A DNA stretch of 40,193 bases from Chloroflexota bacterium (GTDB taxonomy: Bacteria; Chloroflexota; Anaerolineae; Aggregatilineales; Phototrophicaceae): the NCBI GenBank assembly GCA_011523545.1, contig WTGN01000098.1, positions 1 through 40,193 on the forward strand. Direction: 5' to 3'. Position numbers and translations under genes: made by a program. Position 1 is the stretch's first letter. Each line of letters begins with the position of its first letter. A model generated the notes under the pieces. That model was not told the DNA's origin and made no database searches. It saw nothing but the letters and a program-made list of their open reading frames with translations. Of this stretch, positions 16,110 to 23,828 are shown one piece after another.

Positions 16110-17279
16110 ATGAAAATCACCCGCATTGACTGCCATGTTCTGCTGGTACCCGAATTTCACACCGAAGCCTGCTCCTCGGCGCAGGATAATCTGGTGGTCG
16201 AAATCCACACCGACGAGGGCATCGTCGGCATCGGCGAGACAGACGTCAATCCCTGGATCGCGCGCGCCTGCATCAAAGCGATGGGCACGCATATCATGGG
16301 CTTGGGGCTGGAAGAAATGCTCATCGGCGAAGATCCGCTGCAGCCGGAGGCGATCTGGCAAAAGCTCTATAGCGGCTCGAAGATGAACGGGCGGCGCGGC
16401 GCCTTGATCTGCGCCATGGGCGCGATTGATATGGCGCTTTGGGACATCAAGGGGCAGGCTCTGGGGCTGCCGATTTACCAACTTCTCGGCGGTGCCGTCC
16501 AGCAATCGATCACGCCATACGCCTCGCTCTTGCCAACCGGCGACACGCTTGAAGAATATCGCGACTCATTGAAGGCGAAGCTGCTGCAAGCGCGGGAATA
16601 CGGCTTCAAAGCGGCCAAGCTCGAGATCTGCATCAATGGCCCCTACACGCACAACGCCCTGCAGGAAGATGATGATCATATCGCCGGCATCGTCGCTGAG
16701 TGCCGGGCGGCGGTCGGCGATGCGATGACGCTGATGGTGGATGTGGCATACGCCTGGGATGACGCGCGCACGGCCCTGCGCGTGATCAAACAGCTGGAGC
16801 CCTTCGATCTCTTCTTCCTGGAGACACCGATCAATATCGATGACCTGGACGGTTACGCCTTCATCGCCGAACGCTCGCCGATTCGCATCGCCGCGGGCGA
16901 ATGGCAGAATACGCACTGGGAGTTCATCGATCTGGCGCAGCGCGGCAAGCTGGATGTTTTGCAGCCGGATATCGGGCGCGTTGGCGGCTTCACCGAAGCG
17001 CGCAAGGTGGCGCAATTGGCGGCCGACCACGGACGCTTGATCGTGCCCCATTGCTGGAAGACCGGCATTGGCATCGCGGCCAGCGCCCATTTTGGTTTCG
17101 CCACCGCCTGCTGCCCCTTCATCGAGTACCTGCCCGCCCACCTCTCGGAGTCGCTGCTGCGCGACGAACTGGTCGCCGATGAATTGGCGATGGTCGATGG
17201 CGAGATTCCGCTGCCGCAGAAGCCGGGCTTGGGCATCGAGCTGAATCGTGAGGCCCTGCAGCGCTATCTCGTCGACTAA
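16110..17279 (+). CDS. Enolase-superfamily (mandelate racemase type) sugar-acid dehydratase
   Basis: 389 residues from ATG 16110, with AGGAA six bases upstream. Reading further upstream would cross two dispersed repeats and add no conserved sequence. It has an N-terminal capping domain (about 1-125), then a TIM barrel. Metal ligands: Asp211 (VDVAYAW), Glu238 (LETPI), Glu264 (AGEW). Likely bases: Lys170 in a KxE pattern (AAKLEI) and His314 (VPHCWKTG). Members of this group dehydrate aldonic acids to 2-keto-3-deoxy acids. Standing after the GH42-like and transporter genes and convergent to a DapA-family aldolase (stops nine bases apart), it probably processes the sugar acid made from the imported saccharide. 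Which aldonate is not deducible. Confidence 0.85.
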   Translation: MKITRIDCHVLLVPEFHTEACSSAQDNLVVEIHTDEGIVGIGETDVNPWIARACIKAMGTHIMGLGLEEMLIGEDPLQPEAIWQKLYSGSKMNGRRGALICAMGAIDMALWDIKGQALGLPIYQLLGGAVQQSITPYASLLPTGDTLEEYRDSLKAKLLQAREYGFKAAKLEICINGPYTHNALQEDDDHIAGIVAECRAAVGDAMTLMVDVAYAWDDARTALRVIKQLEPFDLFFLETPINIDDLDGYAFIAERSPIRIAAGEWQNTHWEFIDLAQRGKLDVLQPDIGRVGGFTEARKVAQLAADHGRLIVPHCWKTGIGIAASAHFGFATACCPFIEYLPAHLSESLLRDELVADELAMVDGEIPLPQKPGLGIELNREALQRYLVD

Positions 17280-17288
17280 GCGAGCGCC

Positions 17289-18191
17289 TCAAGCAAAGCT
17301 GGCGGCGGGCATCTTGATCCCTGCGTTTAGCAGAGCGGCTTCGATCCTGGCCCGCTGTTCGGCCGAGCTTGCGGGCATGGGCATGCGCGGAACGCCCTGA
17401 GGCCGGCCTTGCAAAGCCAGCGCTGTCTTGACATTGGCCGGCATATTGTCGCCCACGAGGGCGTTGAAGACGGGCAGCAGCTTCCGATGGCTGTCGAGGG
17501 CGGCGGCATGATCGCCCGCCTGGACCTGGTCCCAGAGCGCGACGCAGAGCTCGGGGACGGCCGTGAGAATGGCGGCGATGGCGCCATGCGCGCCCAGGCA
17601 GAAGGACGGGTACATCAGCGCGTCCACAGCCGACATGATGAGGCCGGCGTCGGCGGATGTCAGCAGCAAATCAGCCAGCAGCTTCAAATCGCCCGCGCTC
17701 TGCTTGACGCCGATGAGACCGTCGATCTCGCGCATCATGCGGTCGAGCAGGGCGGGCGAACAGTAAGCCCAAGGCACGACATTGTAGATCATGACTGGCT
17801 GGGCGGCGCGCTCAGCCAGTCTGGAGAAATGCTCGAAGGTCATCTCGTCTGTCGGCCGAAAGAGATAATGCACCGGCGTCACCTGCAGGGCGGCGACATC
17901 AAGGTCGGCCAGGGCCTCCGCTTTTTCGATGGCTTGCCGCGTGCTGTCGACGATGATGCCGGCGATGACCGGTACGCGACCGGCGGCAACCTCGCAAGCG
18001 GCTGCGACGGTCTGGCGCAATTCATCGGTGCTGAGCGTGTGGCCTTCGCTCGTGCTGCCGCCGACGGCGACGCCATGGACGCCGGCCGATGCAATCAAAT
18101 GCTCGACTTCGGCGCGCAGCAGCCCTTCGTCGACTGACTCATCAGCTTTGAAAGGCGTCACCATCGGTGGCACGATGCCGTGAATTTTCAT
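17289..18191 (-). CDS. DapA/NAL-family aldolase or dehydratase
   Basis: 300 residues from ATG 18191, preceded by GAGGAA; a GTG four codons earlier is less likely. Class I aldolase TIM barrel: 'GSTSEGHTLS' near residues 45-54 is the GTTGE-like loop, Tyr136 (MIYNVVPW) and Schiff-base Lys163 (GVKQSAGD) are present. The canonical enzymes make dihydrodipicolinate or cleave N-acetylneuraminate, but catabolic members cleave 2-keto-3-deoxy sugar acids. Because it faces a sugar-acid dehydratase, a keto-deoxy-acid aldolase or dehydratase role is most likely; true DapA is less likely since no lysine gene is near. It is on the opposite strand, so regulation is separate from the GntR operon. Confidence 0.85.
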   Translation of the reverse strand: MKIHGIVPPMVTPFKADESVDEGLLRAEVEHLIASAGVHGVAVGGSTSEGHTLSTDELRQTVAAACEVAAGRVPVIAGIIVDSTRQAIEKAEALADLDVAALQVTPVHYLFRPTDEMTFEHFSRLAERAAQPVMIYNVVPWAYCSPALLDRMMREIDGLIGVKQSAGDLKLLADLLLTSADAGLIMSAVDALMYPSFCLGAHGAIAAILTAVPELCVALWDQVQAGDHAAALDSHRKLLPVFNALVGDNMPANVKTALALQGRPQGVPRMPMPASSAEQRARIEAALLNAGIKMPAASFA

Positions 18192-18299
18192 GCTTTTCCT
18201 CACACTGAAATTCGAATTGATTCGCTCATGTTATCTTATCGCGCTTTCACCTGCATCAAAGGAAATCTATAGGGCTTGTCCAAAGTATGCTGCGCGTAC

Positions 18300-18321
18300 G
18301 GGCGAGCCGGCGGCTCGTCCC
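18300..18321. repeat. Dispersed palindrome, family A (copy 4, decayed)
   Basis: CGAGCC (18303-18308) pairs with GGCTCG (18312-18317), and GGG (18300-18302) with CCC (18319-18321) past a bulged T. It lies between the aldolase and MFS genes, both on the minus strand. Just before it, at 18275, is CTTGTCC, also found in the ends of the 33830-34102 element. Confidence 0.6.
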
Positions 18322-18392
18322 TGCAAGAATTCAAATGAATGGACGCCTATTTTCCCATTCGAACTAGGATTTACGCATCTCACGGCTCTGCA

Positions 18393-19667
18393 TCAAGCCG
18401 CGCCCGCCGCGACCAAATCACGCCGGCCATAAAATATCCAAAGCAGCCAGAGCGCCGTCGGCAAGACAAGTATGCATGAACCCAGAAGCAGCACGCCGCC
18501 GACGCCCAGCGATGTATCAATCAGGCGGCCGGTCGCGCCGGAAGAGACGGCGGCGCAGAGCGTGTACAGGGCGAACTCGGTCGAGAATACGCGCCCGCGC
18601 ACTTCATTGGGCACAATCTGCAGCAGCAGCTGCGTCCCGAGGACCCAGATCAAACCGCCGCCGACGCCGCGCAAAAGCGCCCCGAATAGCACGACGGGCA
18701 AAGAAAGCAGGCTGGAGCAGATGAGGAAACCGACGGCCGCGGCAACATAACCCAGGGCGATCATCAGGCGCAGGCGCCGATCGCGATCGCGAGCCCAATT
18801 GCGCCCGAGGATGGGGCTCAGGCCGGAGCCGATGCCAGCCATGACGTAGATCAAACCCATGGTGATGCTGCCGCCTTCGCCGATAGGAAAATGCTGCTCG
18901 GCGATGGTCACCTGCGCCACTTGAAAAAAGCCGATGATGAAGAAGCCGAGGATGGCCTTTTGGATGGCGATGGAGAAGGTATCAATATGGCGGCGGAGAT
19001 AGGCAAGGCCGTCGATGTACTGGCGCAGCCCGGCCATCACGGATTGATCGATATCGCGCTTGAGTTTAGATTGGTAGGGCATGCGCAAGAGGATGATGGC
19101 GCTGAGCAAGAAAGTGATCGCGTCAATGACGAAGGCGGGATAAACGCCGACCACGCCGGCGACCAATCCGCCGAGCGCGGCGCCGAAGGAAAGCATCACC
19201 GACCAGGTCGCCGATGAGATAGCGTTGGCGATGCCCAGCTCATGCCGCTCGGTGATATCGGGCAGGATCGCGTTCCAGGCGGGGAAGTAGAAGCCCTGCG
19301 AAGCGCTCTGCACCGCCGTGAGCACATAGATGAGCCAGACATGCTGCGGCTCGCGCACGAGCACGAAGGCCAACACGACAAAACAACGCAGGACGTCGGT
19401 GCTGATGACGATGGCTCGGCGGTTGTAGCGATCGGCGACGACGCCGGCGATGGGGCTCACGATGAAGGGCGCCACCATCCTCACGACGAAGAGGCCGCCA
19501 ATAGCGGTGCCGGATTGCGTGAGCGCGGCGATCAAGGCGGCGGAGGCGATCAGGTTGAACCAGTCGCCGGTCAGGCTGATGACTTGGCCCGCCCACAGAT
19601 GTCGGAAGGCCCGATTGCCGCGTATCAGCTGCAAGTAACCGGAAGAATTGGCGGCGGTTTCTTTCAA
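18393..19667 (-). CDS. MFS transporter, likely drug/metabolite efflux (MFS_3 / DHA3-like)
   Basis: 424 residues and about twelve helices. The start is a TTG at 19667; no in-frame ATG is available before well inside helix 3. The opening 'FRHLWAGQVISLTGDWFNLIASAALI' and motif A 'GVVADRYNRRAIVI' after helix 2 are typical of the MFS_3 (macrolide-efflux/enterobactin-exporter-like) group. The C-terminal half repeats the pattern ('GLIYVMAGIGSGLSPILGR'; 'GLIWVLGTQLLLQIVPNEVRGRV'). It exports a small molecule by proton antiport. It is alone on its strand here, with a possible promoter at 19770-19797. The substrate is unknown. Confidence 0.88.
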   Translation of the reverse strand: MKETAANSSGYLQLIRGNRAFRHLWAGQVISLTGDWFNLIASAALIAALTQSGTAIGGLFVVRMVAPFIVSPIAGVVADRYNRRAIVISTDVLRCFVVLAFVLVREPQHVWLIYVLTAVQSASQGFYFPAWNAILPDITERHELGIANAISSATWSVMLSFGAALGGLVAGVVGVYPAFVIDAITFLLSAIILLRMPYQSKLKRDIDQSVMAGLRQYIDGLAYLRRHIDTFSIAIQKAILGFFIIGFFQVAQVTIAEQHFPIGEGGSITMGLIYVMAGIGSGLSPILGRNWARDRDRRLRLMIALGYVAAAVGFLICSSLLSLPVVLFGALLRGVGGGLIWVLGTQLLLQIVPNEVRGRVFSTEFALYTLCAAVSSGATGRLIDTSLGVGGVLLLGSCILVLPTALWLLWIFYGRRDLVAAGAA

Positions 19668-19769
19668 AGCAATCTCTGATGTCCAAATCCGCTATGTGGA
19701 CGCAGGCTTATGGGCGTTCCGCAGGAATGTGCAGTCAGCGGCCGCGCACGGCTGGCTTGACCGGGACAT

Positions 19770-19797
19770 ATTATATACCCTTGCAGGTTTACTTCAA
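19770..19797 (-). promoter_or_regulatory. Possible promoter of the MFS gene
   Basis: On the minus strand TATAAT (19775-19770) is exact, and TTGAAG (19797-19792, four of six) lies 16 bases upstream of it. The leader to the TTG start would be about 95 bases. It is a prediction from hexamers only. Confidence 0.4.
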
Positions 19798-19869
19798 AGC
19801 GCGGCAGTTTCCGCGTGTCTGTCGCGCTCGGGTTGCAGCCGCGCGGCGCCGCCGACCACTAAAACACTA

Positions 19870-19897
19870 TTCAAACTGACGTCGGATTCAGTAAAAT
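19870..19897 (+). promoter_or_regulatory. Possible promoter of the sulfoquinovose-synthase-like gene
   Basis: TTCAAA (19870-19875) and TAAAAT (19892-19897) are spaced by 16 bases, ending about 50 bases before ATG 19951. Both hexamers are partial matches. Confidence 0.4.
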
Positions 19898-19950
19898 TGG
19901 CTCGCTCGGATTTGGAGCAGCGACAGTTATGAACACCATGGGGGCGTTTG

Positions 19951-21135
19951 ATGAGGGTATTCATCGCTGGCATAGACGGATACTTGGGCTGGCCCTTAGC
20001 GGTCTATCTGAGCGCGCGCGGGCACCAAGTCGCCGGCGCCGACCTGCTGCTGCGGCGCGAATGGGTGGCTGAAGTCGGCGGGATCAGCGCCTTGCCAATC
20101 GCCAGCCGCGAGCAGCGCATGGCCGCTTTCAAGGAAGTGGCGGGCGTCGAGCTCGATTTCCGCGTTGGCGACCTGACCGATTACGCATTCGTCAAGCGCT
20201 TCTTCGCGGAATTCCAGCCCGAGGCGGTCGTCCACCTGGGCCAGATGCCGTCGGCGCCTTATTCGATGATGGATCGGGCGCATTGTGTCTGGACGCAGCA
20301 AAACAATATCGTCAACAATCTGAATTTATTGTGGGCCATTAAAGAAGCCGCGCCGGACGCGCATCTGATCAAACTGGGCACGATGGGCGAATACGGGACG
20401 CCCGCCATTGATATCCCCGAGGGATTCTTCGATGTCGAATTCCGCGGGCGCAAGGACCGCCTGCCTTTCCCGCGGCAGGCCGGCAGTTGGTATCACCAGA
20501 GCAAGGTGCATGATTCGCACAATACGCATTTCGCCTCGAAAATATGGGGCATCCGGGCGACGGACATCATGCAGGGCGTCGTCTTCGGGACGCGCATCGA
20601 GGCGATGGGCGCTGACCCGCGCCTGGGCACGCGCCTGGACTTTGATCAGTGCTTTGGCACCGCCATCAATCGCTTCTGCTGCCAGGCAGTCATCGGCCAT
20701 CCGCTGACCCTGTACGGCCTGGGCGGGCAGAAACGGGGCTTCTTGCCGCTGGCCGATTCCATGCAGTGCCTCGGGCTGGCGATCGAAAACCCGCCGGGCG
20801 CTGGCGAATACCGCGTTTTCAATCAGTTTGAAAATGCCTACTCGATTAGCGAACTGGCATGCCTGGTGCAAGAGGTAGCGGCGTCAATCGATATCGCGGT
20901 CGAGATAAGGCGCTACGACAACCCGCGCGCCGAAATGGAAGAGCATTATTACAATCCGGATCGTCAGCATCTCATTGACCTCGGTTATCAGCCAACGCAC
21001 GACATGCGCTCGGTGTTAAAGGCAATGCTACTGGAATTGCTCGCCAACAAGGACCGGATTGAAGCGCATGCCGATGTGCTGATCCCCGACATCCGTTGGG
21101 GCGGGGGCCGCAAGCGGTCGGAAGTCATCGGATGA
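19951..21135 (+). CDS. sqdB: UDP-sulfoquinovose synthase homologue (SQD1/SqdB/Agl3-like)
   Basis: 394 residues, an extended SDR collinear with plant SQD1. It starts at ATG 19951 after a GGGGG site. Nucleotide motif GIDGYLG (7-13); catalytic triad Thr144 (LGTMGEYGTP), Tyr181 and Lys185 (YHQSKVHDSHN). Family signatures seen: SAPYSMMDR, WGIRATDIMQGVVFG, FGTAINRFCCQA, GHPLTLYG-GGQ, and NPRAEMEEHYYNPD. The known enzyme converts UDP-glucose and sulfite to UDP-sulfoquinovose, the head-group donor for sulfolipid or, in some archaea, S-layer glycans. Oddity: where SQD1 reads GEQRSAPYS (from memory), this protein reads GQMPSAPYS, losing the arginine near the active site. The usual transferase gene sqdX is not adjacent; instead the gene overlaps a large membrane protein gene. 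The family is sure, the exact product less so. Confidence 0.88.
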   Translation: MRVFIAGIDGYLGWPLAVYLSARGHQVAGADLLLRREWVAEVGGISALPIASREQRMAAFKEVAGVELDFRVGDLTDYAFVKRFFAEFQPEAVVHLGQMPSAPYSMMDRAHCVWTQQNNIVNNLNLLWAIKEAAPDAHLIKLGTMGEYGTPAIDIPEGFFDVEFRGRKDRLPFPRQAGSWYHQSKVHDSHNTHFASKIWGIRATDIMQGVVFGTRIEAMGADPRLGTRLDFDQCFGTAINRFCCQAVIGHPLTLYGLGGQKRGFLPLADSMQCLGLAIENPPGAGEYRVFNQFENAYSISELACLVQEVAASIDIAVEIRRYDNPRAEMEEHYYNPDRQHLIDLGYQPTHDMRSVLKAMLLELLANKDRIEAHADVLIPDIRWGGGRKRSEVIG

Positions 21136-23711
21136 CCGCCAGCCGCAGGCCGTCGTTCAATAATCCCCGGCTCGTTACACTGATCATCGCGGCGCTTGCC
21201 ATCTGCCTCATTTTCGTCGTCACCGTCTCACATAGTCCCGCGCCGGCCATCGACCTCAAGTCTGGCGATACCGCCATTTTCCTCAGCGCCCAGCGCGCCT
21301 GGACATTCTACCCGGGCGATTGCCTGACTTTTGAATGGCAGCTGGAAGGCATCGAGTCGCTTCACATTGATGGCGCGGGCGCCATCGGCTGGGGCGAGCT
21401 GGATTATTGCCCGGATATCAATGCCACAAGCCCCCTGTTTGAAGTCCGGGCGCAGAACGGCATCTACCGCGCTCTCAAGCTGCCCGTTCAGCATTTGCCC
21501 GACTTGCTCTTTTATCTGGCCGGCTTTGTGATTTTCGTCGGTTCGCCCTTGCTGGCCCTCTATTATTTTTGGCTTCGTCAGCTTGATCGCCCGCTGCCGC
21601 TGCATTGGATTCTGCTGGGTGGCATGCTCTTGATTGCCCTGGGCGCTTGGCTGCGTTTGACGCCGCATGACGCGCCCCTGATCGATGAACCCGCCGTTCG
21701 CATCTGGGCCGATCATGATCGCAGCTTGTTTCCGCATGAATGTGTTCGGGTCTGGTGGTCGGCGCCCGGCGCGCAGTCGATCCATTTCAACGGTCGCGCG
21801 ATCGTCAATGACGAGAACCCGGCTTATGCCGAGCACTGCGCCGAAGATGGCGAAGAAGCGCAGATCGAAGTCATCAAAGATGCCGGCGCAAACGCGTCTT
21901 ACAGCCTGGCCATTCCGGCGCTCTTCCCGCAGCGCACGGTGCCGCCGCCCTTCTTTTATGCGTCATTGCTGGGCATCCTCTTGGGCATCGCGGTTTATGC
22001 GCCGCTCCTGTGGCGCTATGCGCGGGCGCGTTTGGGCGGGGCCGCGCGAACCGACTGGCTCGCGGTCGCCGGCTGTTTCCTGGTTGTCTTCCTGCTGTAT
22101 CTGCCCTTCGGCTTTGATAGCAGCGGCCATTGGGAAGAGTGGATCATCCACGGCTACACCGAAGGGGGGACGCTCAGCTTCTACGTGACCGAAGCGGTCT
22201 CGCGCCCCTGGGTGATGGTCCCGCACACGCTCGCCTACCTGATCAGTTCCGACTCCTTCATTGGCTATCATCTGGTCAACTTCGCCCAATACGCCGGCAG
22301 AATGGCTTTGCTCTATATCATCCTGCGGCAGCTTGGCGTCGCGCCCCTCTATGCCTTCTTGACGGCGATACTGTTCATGGTCTATCCGGTCAACGACGCC
22401 TTGATGACCCTGCGGCGGCTGCCCAAGAATTTCAGCGTATTGACCTTATTGTTATCTACCGCCCTGTTTATCGATTACTGCAAGACCCCGCGGCGGCTGA
22501 CGCTGCTCGGCGTTTGGCTTGGTTTGCTCTTCAGCGTTAATTCGAACGAGACCGGATACGCCCTGATCTTGATCGTGCCGCCGCTGCTCTGGCTGCGCGA
22601 TCGGCGCTTCTCCTGGCGCCGCCTGAACTTGAGCGCCATCTGGTATATCGTGCCGGCTTTCAAGCTGGCGTCAGTGCTGCTGCTGCTAGCGAACGCGCGC
22701 GACTTTTATCAGAGCGGCCTGCTGAGCGCGCCGTCAGACCCGGGCGCGCCCGGCGTCTCCGTCTTCGATACGATTTTTGAAGTGCTGGGGCTCGTCTATC
22801 CGCAAAGTTTCGTGCACGGCTGGGCTGATGCGCTGGCGACTTTGGCTGAGAACATGTGGTGGCCGCCAACGCTGGCAATCCTGGCCCTTGTTGCTTTGTT
22901 CAGCTGGCATTGCATCAGGAACGGCGAGAGCGATGAGGCGCCCACTATTCCTCAGATTGCACTGTCGCTGGCGGCCGGCCTGGCGCTCGTCTTCGCCGCG
23001 GTCGGCGTGTTGATGTGGCTGCCGCTTTATCGCCATGATCCCTGGCGGATGTACCTGCTCGTGCCGGTCGGGGCCGCGGTCAGCGCCGTCAGCCTGATAC
23101 TGCTGCTCGCCTCGCCAATCCGCGCCGGTCTGCGCCGGAATGCCGCCGTGCTCGGCCTCTGCCTCTTGCTTATGGCGCCGGCCGTTTCACGGCTCTTCCT
23201 GCAGCATCATCACTTCAACGAAAGCGCGCGAGCCAAAGCCCACGTTCTGTATCAGGTGCTGGAAATCGCGCCGAAGCTGGCGCCGGGCACACAAGTGGCG
23301 CTCGTCACTGACATGGGTCATGCGGCGCTGCGAGCGCGCGGCGTCTTTGATTTGCTGCATAACGATATGTTGAACAGCGCCTTGTACGCGCTCTACCAGG
23401 CGGATGCGTCCGAATACGCATATTTCTGCCATTCCATCGACCAATGCGGCGATTTCAGCGGCGACGAAACGATCTTTGATGCGCCCGATCTGCTGGCGCG
23501 TACCCTCGTCTTTGCGCTGCAGGACGACCTGTCCGTGGACTTGATCGCGGATCCGGCGGCCTATCTAAGTATAGATCAGGCGCCGCCCTATGAGCTTGGC
23601 GCGCTCTATGAGGCGGAGGCGCCCCTGCCGCCCCGGGCCAGTACGATGCTGGCGCGATTCTCTACCCCATCCCCCGGCCCCTTCCCCAGCGAGCTAGGGA
23701 AGGGGAGCTAG
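21132..23711 (+). CDS. Large multi-pass membrane protein with tandem Cys-pair extracytoplasmic modules (GT-C-like)
   Basis: 859 residues from ATG 21132, overlapping the upstream stop as ATGA. Layout: helix 1 at about 14-33; outside module 1 (about 45-115); helices at about 123-148 and 157-174; outside module 2 (about 185-265); then about ten helices and a soluble C-terminal part (about 710-845). The two modules are repeats: R-x-(4)-FP-x-x-C, then W, 'SIHFNG'/'SLHIDG', then a second Cys (Cys64/Cys93; Cys204/Cys236), likely disulfides in an Ig-like fold. The helix-rich core with an early outside 'HWEEW' and 'RRLPKNFSVL' resembles lipid-linked-sugar (GT-C) transferases, but I cannot assign a family. 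The last residues (from about TPSPGPFPSELG) are encoded by a dispersed repeat. A role transferring the product of the sqdB-like enzyme is inference. Confidence 0.7.
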   Translation: MTASRRPSFNNPRLVTLIIAALAICLIFVVTVSHSPAPAIDLKSGDTAIFLSAQRAWTFYPGDCLTFEWQLEGIESLHIDGAGAIGWGELDYCPDINATSPLFEVRAQNGIYRALKLPVQHLPDLLFYLAGFVIFVGSPLLALYYFWLRQLDRPLPLHWILLGGMLLIALGAWLRLTPHDAPLIDEPAVRIWADHDRSLFPHECVRVWWSAPGAQSIHFNGRAIVNDENPAYAEHCAEDGEEAQIEVIKDAGANASYSLAIPALFPQRTVPPPFFYASLLGILLGIAVYAPLLWRYARARLGGAARTDWLAVAGCFLVVFLLYLPFGFDSSGHWEEWIIHGYTEGGTLSFYVTEAVSRPWVMVPHTLAYLISSDSFIGYHLVNFAQYAGRMALLYIILRQLGVAPLYAFLTAILFMVYPVNDALMTLRRLPKNFSVLTLLLSTALFIDYCKTPRRLTLLGVWLGLLFSVNSNETGYALILIVPPLLWLRDRRFSWRRLNLSAIWYIVPAFKLASVLLLLANARDFYQSGLLSAPSDPGAPGVSVFDTIFEVLGLVYPQSFVHGWADALATLAENMWWPPTLAILALVALFSWHCIRNGESDEAPTIPQIALSLAAGLALVFAAVGVLMWLPLYRHDPWRMYLLVPVGAAVSAVSLILLLASPIRAGLRRNAAVLGLCLLLMAPAVSRLFLQHHHFNESARAKAHVLYQVLEIAPKLAPGTQVALVTDMGHAALRARGVFDLLHNDMLNSALYALYQADASEYAYFCHSIDQCGDFSGDETIFDAPDLLARTLVFALQDDLSVDLIADPAAYLSIDQAPPYELGALYEAEAPLPPRASTMLARFSTPSPGPFPSELGKGS
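23664..23711. repeat. Dispersed palindrome, family C (copy 1), inside a coding end
   Basis: ACCCCATCCCCCGGCCCC, then CCCCTTCCC (23678-23686) pairing with GGGAAGGGG (23697-23705), then AGCTAG, whose TAG is the stop of the membrane-protein gene. The same ACCCCATCCCCGGCCC lead and hairpin occur at 38899-38938, and the end CTAGCTCCCC recurs inverted at 40168. The repeat therefore provides the last 15 or so codons and the stop. Confidence 0.8.
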
Positions 23712-23828
23712 ACCTTGCGAGAACGTTATGAATCCAGATTCTTGCCCAAAACCGGATCCAAGATCTTATTCATGGACGGCGGTTAAAGCGGGCGCGTATC
23801 TACAGATTGTGATAGAGAAAGGCAAGTT

